Part shown: one piece after another, positions 58,489 to 64,000 of the stretch
Layout: each line of letters opens with the position of its first letter
How positions within the stretch are numbered: the stretch's first letter is position 1
Origin: Cohnella panacarvi Gsoil 349
GTDB lineage: Bacteria; Bacillota; Bacilli; Paenibacillales; Paenibacillaceae
Reading direction: 5' to 3'
Assembly (NCBI RefSeq): GCF_000515335.1
Contig: NZ_KI911563.1
Span: 4,040,734-4,104,733, forward strand
Length of the DNA stretch: 64,000 bases
The notes under the pieces: model-generated
The model's database searches: none
The model's input: the letters and a program-made list of their open reading frames with translations, nothing else
What the model was told of the DNA's origin: nothing
Position numbers and translations under genes: made by a program

Positions 58489-59277
58489 GTGACGTTGCCG
58501 CAACAACGAACGACGGTCCCGGCGCTCGAGATGAAGCGGCTGACCGGCGGTTACAGCATGCGGAAGCCGGTGCTGCACGAAGTGTCGATGATCGTTAATC
58601 CCGGCGAGCTCGTCGGCCTGATCGGATTGAACGGAGCGGGGAAGAGCACGGCGATCCGGCATATTCTTGGATTGATGGTTCCGCACAGCGGGGAAGTTCG
58701 GATTGCCGGAGCTACGCTCGAGAACGATCGGCAGCGTTACCGCGCGATGACGACCTACGTGCCGGAGCAGCCTTCGCTGTACCCGAATTTGACCGTGCAT
58801 GAGCATATGAGATGGACCGCGATGGCGTACGGGTTGGAGCAAGAGTACTCCGAGAGGAAAATGGCCGAGCTTGCCGAGACGTTCCGGATGACCGAGGCGC
58901 TCGGTTCGTTGCCGGGCACGCTGTCCAAAGGGATGAAGCAGAAGGTGATGCTGATGAACGCCTTGCTCGTCTCGCCTCCGCTGCTCATCATCGACGAGCC
59001 TTTCTTGGGTCTTGATCCGCTAGCGATCAGAGGTTTGCTCGCGGCGTTGGAAGACGTTAGATCGAAAGGGAGCGCGATTCTACTAAGCTCGCATATTCTG
59101 CCTGCGCTCGAGCGAAGAGCGGATAAGCTGATCGTGCTCCATCGCGGGCGCGTGATCGCGGAAGGCGCTCCGTCGTCGGTGAAGACGCAGGCGCGATGCG
59201 AAGGTCCTGAGTCTACGCTGGACGACGCGTTCGAAGCGCTTGTGCTGGCAGCCGAAGGAGGAAGCGGACGTGGGTGA
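58489..59277 (+). CDS. ecsA: EcsA, ABC transporter ATP-binding protein
   Basis: This 262-residue ATPase has Walker A GLNGAGKST (45-53), signature LSKGMKQK near 145, Walker B LLIIDEPFLGLD near 167 and the H-loop LLSSHIL near 203. With the EcsB permease encoded next, it forms the Ecs transporter, which in Bacillus affects secretion, sporulation and intramembrane proteolysis. Start GTG 58489 with AAGGAGG 8 bases upstream. The end overlaps ecsB by eight bases. ecsC, present in B. subtilis, is absent here. Confidence 0.92.
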   Translation: MTLPQQRTTVPALEMKRLTGGYSMRKPVLHEVSMIVNPGELVGLIGLNGAGKSTAIRHILGLMVPHSGEVRIAGATLENDRQRYRAMTTYVPEQPSLYPNLTVHEHMRWTAMAYGLEQEYSERKMAELAETFRMTEALGSLPGTLSKGMKQKVMLMNALLVSPPLLIIDEPFLGLDPLAIRGLLAALEDVRSKGSAILLSSHILPALERRADKLIVLHRGRVIAEGAPSSVKTQARCEGPESTLDDAFEALVLAAEGGSGRG

Positions 59278-60535
59278 TCGGACGAAGGAGCAGGCGGCGT
59301 TCCTGCGCGAGCTTCGTCAAAGCCGCGCGGCTTCCTTCCGAGGCGAGATCGTTCCCTACTTCCGTTACGTGTTCCAAAGCGGGTTCGGCTTGTTCGTATC
59401 GGCGTGTTTCTTCGCTGCGCTAATCTGGTACACGGATTTAATCAAAGCGGTACCGGAGGAGTGGCCGGTCCGGTCGGTTGGCGTCGCCGCGATAAGCATC
59501 GCTGTCGTCGTCGCGCCTTTGCGAACGTATTTGCGGGCGGCGGATACGGTGTTCCTGCTGCCGATGGAAGAGCAATTGGTTAGCCGCTATATCGGACCGG
59601 CAGTCAAAGGCGCGATCGTTGCGGGAGCGGGGCGCAGCTTGGTCGTTCTCGCGTTATATTCGCCTATTTATATCGGATCTTCGGCTATTGAGGGCGTCGC
59701 CAATGATCGTCCCTCAGAGCTTGCTACGCTAACGATTCTCATCGCGTTGATCGGCGGTTCGAACGCTTACGCCGGCTGGCGCGAGCGGCAAGTCGCCGCA
59801 GCCGGTTGGCGTACGGGGCTTCGAGCGATCCGATGGGCGCTAACCGTTACGGCTGTTGCCGCCCTGCTCTTCAAGCCGTTCTATTGGTCAATCCCTTTCT
59901 TGATTCTGTGCGCGGCCATTCCGCGGTTATTGTGGCGACTGCCTCGGCGGCATGCGTTGCCGTGGGAACGGCTCATCCAAGAGGAAGAGGCGACCCGCCG
60001 GCGGTGGATGGGATTCTTAGGCTGGTTCGTCGACGTGCCGACGGAGTCCGCGAAAGCCTATCAGCGGAAGTGGGTCGCGTGGCTCGGGGACAAGCTTGAT
60101 TGGCGGCAAAGCCGGGCGTGGCATTATTTGTACGCCAAGACGCTGCTCCGCAGCGAGACGTTCGGAGCTTTCTTCCGCTGGTTCGTCGTGATGGGGGCAA
60201 TCGTAATCGTATCGGACAATGAAATCGCCGACGCGGTCATTTACGCGGTAGCGTTGCTCATCGGCGGCATGCAACTGAGCGAGTTGAAGCGGGTACGATT
60301 CGTGGAGACGGCCGATGCGCTGCCGATCGCCGCGGATGGTCGCTTGCCTGCTGCAGCCGTCATTGCCCGCGTCGCCGGCCTGACGGCTGCAGCGGTGCTC
60401 GCCGTTGTAGCAGCAGCGACGGCAGGCGGCGAATTTAGCGGGGCAGCGGATTTGTGCGTGCTCGCGGCGGGGCTGCTATGGATAGGCTGGCTCATCCCGC
60501 GCCGGATCGCGAAGCCGGCGGAGGACGCGGACTGA
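59270..60535 (+). CDS. ecsB: EcsB, ABC transporter permease
   Basis: This 421-residue protein of the EcsB family has a cytoplasmic start (RELRQSRAASFRGEIVPYFRYVFQ) and then about ten hydrophobic segments from residue 40 on. FLLPMEEQLVSRYIG near 102 is typical. GTG 59270 has AAGGAGG 8 bases upstream and overlaps the end of ecsA, so the pair is translationally coupled. EcsAB in B. subtilis controls the intramembrane protease RasP indirectly; peptide export is the likely activity. A 51-bp repeat array follows the stop. Confidence 0.9.
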   Translation: MGDRTKEQAAFLRELRQSRAASFRGEIVPYFRYVFQSGFGLFVSACFFAALIWYTDLIKAVPEEWPVRSVGVAAISIAVVVAPLRTYLRAADTVFLLPMEEQLVSRYIGPAVKGAIVAGAGRSLVVLALYSPIYIGSSAIEGVANDRPSELATLTILIALIGGSNAYAGWRERQVAAAGWRTGLRAIRWALTVTAVAALLFKPFYWSIPFLILCAAIPRLLWRLPRRHALPWERLIQEEEATRRRWMGFLGWFVDVPTESAKAYQRKWVAWLGDKLDWRQSRAWHYLYAKTLLRSETFGAFFRWFVVMGAIVIVSDNEIADAVIYAVALLIGGMQLSELKRVRFVETADALPIAADGRLPAAAVIARVAGLTAAAVLAVVAAATAGGEFSGAADLCVLAAGLLWIGWLIPRRIAKPAEDAD

Positions 60536-60553
60536 GGGGAAGGATGACAGACG

Positions 60554-60890
60554 CTCCTGAGCGAAGGGGATAAGTTTAACGGCGCGGAGTAACCCGAAAA
60601 AAACGGGTAACACGCCCGAAACTGGCTCGCTTGCGCGGAGTAACCCGAAAAAAACGGGTAACACGCTCGAAACTGGCTCGCTTGCGCGGAGTAACCCGAA
60701 AAAAACGGGTAACACGCCCGAAACTGGCTCGCTTGCGCGGAGTAACCCGAAAAAATCGTGTAACACGCCCGAAACTGGCTCGCTTGCACGTAGTAACCCG
60801 AAAAAAACTTTCAACACGCCTGAAACTGGCTCGCTTGCGCGGAGTATCCCGAAAAAAACGGGGCACGCCAGCTCCTGAGCGAAGGGGATA
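60554..60890. repeat. Phased array F (six 51-bp repeats) between two 19-bp direct repeats
   Basis: TAACCCGAAAAAAACGGGTAA units begin at 60590, 60641, 60692, 60743, 60794 and 60845, all exactly 51 bases apart. The whole 51-base period is conserved (CGCCCGAAACTGGCTCGCTT between units). ACCCG/CGGGT forms a hairpin with a 7-A loop. The array is bracketed by CTCCTGAGCGAAGGGGATA at 60554-60572 and 60872-60890; a third copy (TTCCTG...) lies at 31797-31814. The decay of later units shows age at that end. Confidence 0.92.
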
Positions 60891-60965
60891 CCGATAAAAG
60901 GGCCGCGAAAACCAAAAACGCCTGAGCCGTTCGCAAGGAACGGTTCAGGCGTTCATTCATTTCGG

Positions 60966-62267
60966 TTACGCTTTGCCGGCTTTCACGTCGAGTACCGCGC
61001 TGTGGATGCGGTCGAACAAGTCGACCAGATCGGATTCCTCGGTACAGGAGAACGCGACGCGCAGATCGGAAGAGCCGAGCGCGATCGTGCCTACGCCGTA
61101 CTCGTTAAGCAGCCGCTGGCGAACCGCTTCCGCGTCCACGGCCAGCTTCAAGCACATGAAGTAGCCGGAGTTGAAGGAGTAATACGGCATATCGTCGCCG
61201 TACTTGCCGCTGTCGAGCAGCTGCTTCACCTTGTTGGCGCGGGCTTTCATAATGTTGAACTTCTCTTGCTTCTGCGCTTCGAATTCCGGAGATTTCAGCG
61301 CGTGCAAGACGAACGTTTGGGAAGGATGCGAGCAGTTCGAGATCGTGGCGCGAATAATGCCGAGCGTCTTCTGCTCGAGCGCGGCCGATACGCCGTCCGG
61401 CAACCCGCCGTAAGTAATAAAACCTACGCGGAAGCCCCATACGTACTCTTCTTTCGTCGCGCCGTCGATTTTGATCGGGAGAATGCGCTCGTGCAATCCG
61501 CAAAGCTTGCCGAACAGCGATTCCTGCAACGAGTTCTCGAAGAAAAGTCCGAAATAGGCGTCGTCGGTCACGGTTACGACGTTAACGCCCGCATCCGCGG
61601 CGTCTTTGATGGCGGCGACGATCTCCCGTCCCTCCTCGGCGTCAGGCGTATAACCGGTCGGGTTGTTCGGGAAGTTCAGAATAACGATCGCTTTGCCTTT
61701 ATCTTTCTGGGCGAGCAGCGCATCGCGCAGGCCGTCCGCGTTGAAGCGGTTATCCGCGTTGTAAAGCGGATAGTGGACCATCTCCGCGCCGCGGCGAATG
61801 CCGAAGGTCAACTCGTAGTTCTCCCAGTTTTTGTCCGGAATGACGATGGCGTCGCCGCTGTCCGCGAACAGGTCCGCTACGATGCTAAGGCCGTGGGTGA
61901 GCGCGTTCGTCACGATCGGCAAGCTCGTCTTTTTGCCGGCGATCGAAGGATTTTCCTTGATCATCTTCTCCAACCATACGGAACGCAGCTCGGGTTTGCC
62001 GGCCGGCGGCGCGTATTCGTAAATATCCTTAGGATCGTAAGAAGATAACGTACGTTGGATAACGTCCAAATGCATCGGTACGCCGTTCTCGGTCGCGATG
62101 CCGATCGTCGCATTGTAACGGTGCGCTTTCTGTTTCGCTTCTGCACCTTGGCTTAGAATGCCGATCTTAGGGAAATAGATCGCTTTTCCGAGGCCGGAAA
62201 GCATGCTCAAGACGTTGGGAGCCTGCGAGGCAATCGTATCGTTTAACTGTTGGGCGAGCGTATTCAT
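60966..62267 (-). CDS. Class I/II PLP-dependent aminotransferase
   Basis: This 433-residue fold-type-I aminotransferase has the substrate-arginine and PLP regions VTNALTHGLSIVADLF near 118, LNFPNNPTGYTPDAEEG near 198, TDDAYFGLF near 233 and the lysine site DGATKEEYVWGFRVGF near 265 (Schiff-base lysine in ATKEEY). It is closest in style to aromatic or branched aminotransferases that use TKEEYVWG-type motifs. The exact amino acid cannot be assigned. The start codon has AAGGAAGAGA upstream. It is divergent from the AraC regulator, which may control it. Confidence 0.85.
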   Translation of the reverse strand: MNTLAQQLNDTIASQAPNVLSMLSGLGKAIYFPKIGILSQGAEAKQKAHRYNATIGIATENGVPMHLDVIQRTLSSYDPKDIYEYAPPAGKPELRSVWLEKMIKENPSIAGKKTSLPIVTNALTHGLSIVADLFADSGDAIVIPDKNWENYELTFGIRRGAEMVHYPLYNADNRFNADGLRDALLAQKDKGKAIVILNFPNNPTGYTPDAEEGREIVAAIKDAADAGVNVVTVTDDAYFGLFFENSLQESLFGKLCGLHERILPIKIDGATKEEYVWGFRVGFITYGGLPDGVSAALEQKTLGIIRATISNCSHPSQTFVLHALKSPEFEAQKQEKFNIMKARANKVKQLLDSGKYGDDMPYYSFNSGYFMCLKLAVDAEAVRQRLLNEYGVGTIALGSSDLRVAFSCTEESDLVDLFDRIHSAVLDVKAGKA

Positions 62268-62362
62268 CGTTCTCTTCCTTCCGGATTATCGTAATCAGAG
62301 CTCTTGGAGCCAAATGTTATTAGGAGATATTATACACCAACGGTAAGAGACCGTCATCTACA

Positions 62363-62391
62363 TTGACAGAACATCCAAACACATATAAATT
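62363..62391 (+). promoter_or_regulatory. Promoter of the AraC gene
   Basis: TTGACA (62363-62368), 17 bases, TAAATT (62386-62391), with TATAAA overlapping at a 15-base spacing. Confidence 0.5.
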
Positions 62392-62435
62392 GGGGCTAGT
62401 AGACGAGTTGCAGCGGTGGGGGAGGAATTTGTCGT

Positions 62436-63221
62436 ATGCTCAAGTTGGCGCCTTCGTCTTATGTGTTGCTTAGCGCATTCGCCAAAATCGTGTGCGAGCC
62501 GGGCTGGAAGTGGCAAAAGCGAGAAAAACCGCTTGCCAACTACGATTTATTCTATGTGTGGAGCGGCGAAGGGGAAGTTGTCTTGAACGGCAAGCCCTAT
62601 AGGGTCGGCAAGGGCAGTTGCTTCCTGTTTCGCCCCGGCGATCATACGAGCGCCACGCACAACCCGCAGAAGCCTCTCGTGCTTACGTACATTCACTTCG
62701 ACATCGCGGAGCCGGCCGAGATCGTCCCAGAACCTTACCGCGTGCTTGAAGACACGTTCGATTTCGAGCATATGCTCTCCCGTTACGTCCGGCTGTTCCT
62801 CGTTCGCACGTTCGCGGCCGAAGAAGAGGCGCGGCTGCTGCTCAAGCAGCTGGTCATCCACCTTCTCCGGGCGGATTTGGCGGAGCCGATCGAACGCAGG
62901 GCGAGCAATCAGCTCACCGAGAGCATTCACGAGATCGCCAACTACATTCAGCAGCACCCCGGCAACGCGCATCGGGTCGACGATTTGGCCGCCCGAGCGG
63001 GGCTGTCGACGCGATACTTCTCGATCAAGTTCAAGGAGTTGATCGGCGTCTCCGTGCAGACGTACATGATCCGTTCGCGGATCGAGCGTGCCCAGCATTT
63101 GCTCATGCATGCCGGCATGAACGTGACCGAGGTGGCCGACGCGCTTGGCTATCGCGATATTTTCTTCTTCAGCCGGCAGTTCAAACAATATACGGGCAAG
63201 AGTCCTTCGGAAATCAGATAA
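62436..63221 (+). CDS. AraC-family transcriptional regulator with cupin sensor
   Basis: This 261-residue protein has an N-terminal cupin domain (about 25-95: VWSGEGEVVLNGKPYRVGKGSCFLFRPGD) and a C-terminal AraC double helix-turn-helix (about 165-261: VDDLAARAGLSTRYFSIKFKELIGVS and then VTEVADALGYRDIFFFSRQFKQYTGKSPSE). Such proteins usually sense sugars or small ligands. Start ATG with GGGGGAGG upstream. An IS3 element lies 16 bases after its stop, so its downstream neighbours, if any, have been separated from it. Confidence 0.9.
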   Translation: MLKLAPSSYVLLSAFAKIVCEPGWKWQKREKPLANYDLFYVWSGEGEVVLNGKPYRVGKGSCFLFRPGDHTSATHNPQKPLVLTYIHFDIAEPAEIVPEPYRVLEDTFDFEHMLSRYVRLFLVRTFAAEEEARLLLKQLVIHLLRADLAEPIERRASNQLTESIHEIANYIQQHPGNAHRVDDLAARAGLSTRYFSIKFKELIGVSVQTYMIRSRIERAQHLLMHAGMNVTEVADALGYRDIFFFSRQFKQYTGKSPSEIR

Positions 63222-63237
63222 AACGCTCATGCCAACG

Positions 63238-64000
63238 TGGTCAAGACCCCATTTAGCGGACAATGAAAAACACCTAAGCAACAAACTGGCGTCGGTACTC
63301 AACCGGCGTCATTTTTTTAAGTCTTCTTTGCGGTCGAGAATGGTTATAAAACGCAATATAAGTTTCGATTCGCCTTTGTGCCTCTTCAACGCTTCGTATA
63401 TCATAGAGGTAGAGCCCTTCCGTTTTGAGATGCGAGAAGAAGCTCTCCATTGAGGCGTTGTCATGACAATTGCCTCGGCGTGACATGCTGATTTGGGCGC
63501 CAACCTTTGGCAGCATGTCGTGGTATGCATAGGACGTGTACTGGAATCCTTGATCGCTGTGAACGATCAATCCAGACATGTCCTTTTGCTTTTCAAAGGC
63601 CTTCTCGAATGTCCGCAAGACGAGTTGGTTGTCGTTACGTAAGTCCATATGATGAGCGACGATTTCATTATTGAATAAATCTTTAACGACCGATAAATAT
63701 AGCCAGGTATCCGCCACTCGAACCTGAGTGACATCTGTGACCCATTTTCGATTGGGCATGTTGGCTTGAAAGTCTCGCTTTAACAGATTCTCCACGACGC
63801 GCCCACCGACTGTTGACGCGTAGTTACAGCGGTGCTTACGCCGGATTTTAGAACGTATCCCGAGCTCCTGCATTAGACGTAGAACTTTCTTATGGTTAAC
63901 CCATATTCCCTGTTCTTGAAAAAGGAAAAGCTGAAGCTGCCTATACCCGTATTTACCGTCATACTTCGTATATAAGGCCTGGATTCTTGCTTTGAGATCC
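63238..64000 (-). mobile_element. IS3-family insertion sequence (IS150 group), cut by window edge
   Basis: The 3' end of the element lies near 63238, where TGGTCAAGACCCCATTTAGC begins, resembling IS150-group terminal repeats. The transposase runs on past 64000. The element stands 16 bases beyond the AraC stop. The other end and the target duplication are outside the window. Confidence 0.8.
63274..64000 (-). CDS. IS3-family transposase OrfB, 5' end beyond window
   Basis: The frame is open to the right edge and reads DLKARIQALYTKYDGKYGYR and later VNHKKVLRLMQELGIR, the OrfB N-terminal helical region, before the integrase core. The DDE triad is seen as WVTDVTQ (first D), VHSDQGFQYTS (second D) and NASMESFFSHLKTE (E). 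It ends YNHSRPQRRLKKMTPVEYRRQ, the family's typical end. OrfA and the frameshift site are not in the window. The catalytic residues are intact, so the element may be active. Confidence 0.92.
   Translation of the reverse strand, partial: DLKARIQALYTKYDGKYGYRQLQLFLFQEQGIWVNHKKVLRLMQELGIRSKIRRKHRCNYASTVGGRVVENLLKRDFQANMPNRKWVTDVTQVRVADTWLYLSVVKDLFNNEIVAHHMDLRNDNQLVLRTFEKAFEKQKDMSGLIVHSDQGFQYTSYAYHDMLPKVGAQISMSRRGNCHDNASMESFFSHLKTEGLYLYDIRSVEEAQRRIETYIAFYNHSRPQRRLKKMTPVEYRRQFVA

Noticed and set aside
60476..60817. Minus-strand open frames with 17-residue repeats (ASEPVSGVL type)
   Set aside because: They come from the 51-bp repeat array, whose period is a multiple of three; three overlapping frames are open at once and none has a ribosome site.

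Overview
The window reads as chromosomal DNA of a spore-forming Firmicute of the Paenibacillaceae (Paenibacillus or Cohnella type). The reasons are a GC-rich third codon position, strong Shine-Dalgarno sites with many GTG/TTG starts, an S-layer-homology protein, the sporulation checkpoint gene sda, a YheC/D spore-coat protein, the Firmicute dnaB-dnaI pair, and a gene neighbourhood recognisable from Bacillus subtilis (yutI, yuzB, yutJ, yutM, yumC, yumB, yuiB). Species cannot be fixed from the sequence alone. No tRNA, rRNA, CRISPR array or prophage was seen. The only mobile element is an IS3-family insertion cut by the right edge.

Layout. 0-10 kb: a heme monooxygenase, a GDP-mannose/GDP-deoxyhexose glycan cluster with two glycosyltransferases carrying arginine-rich tails, heme A synthase (ctaA), a UbiD-family decarboxylase and a HEPN-like helical protein. 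10-23 kb: Fe-S and redox genes (yutI, yuzB, yutJ, mqnE, yutM, yumC, yumB), then sda, aspA, hemQ and yuiB. mqnE together with the UbiD-family decarboxylase points to menaquinone made by the futalosine route. 23-32 kb: dnaB-dnaI, a sulfate ABC transporter without its ATPase gene, and uvrC. 32-38 kb: a CPBP protease, ktrB-ktrA K+ transport, a polysaccharide deacetylase and a LysM/3D cell-wall protein. The ktr operon and the 3D gene each have a c-di-AMP (ydaO/yuaA) riboswitch. 38-42 kb: a LysR gene divergent from sdhCAB. 42-54 kb: VanY-type peptidase, chemoreceptor, HxlR regulator, CDF metal exporter, PHP phosphatase, LysR regulator, an MFS-PadR efflux operon with palindromic operators, an Atg22-type MFS protein and a zinc phospholipase-like protein. 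54-64 kb: CheX, an SDR, a DEAD-type helicase with a DETD box, the SLH protein, ecsA-ecsB, an aminotransferase, an AraC regulator and the IS3 element.

Main structural observation: at least seven intergenic stretches (about 15.0, 15.3, 19.9, 31.7, 42.4, 52.85 and 60.7 kb) carry short, mostly palindromic units. The unit sequence differs from place to place, but the centre-to-centre spacing is nearly always 50-51 bp, with occasional 61-62 bp steps. These are five and six turns of DNA, so the arrays look helically phased. No gene model explains them and I do not recognise them as a named repeat family.

Regulatory signals with direct sequence support include a DnaA-box cluster at sda, a Rex-type operator at yumB, a promoter motif shared by mqnE and yumC, two operators at the MFS-PadR promoter, the two c-di-AMP riboswitches and many intrinsic terminators. 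Start codons were chosen by Shine-Dalgarno position and by whether a candidate start lies upstream of a promoter or terminator.
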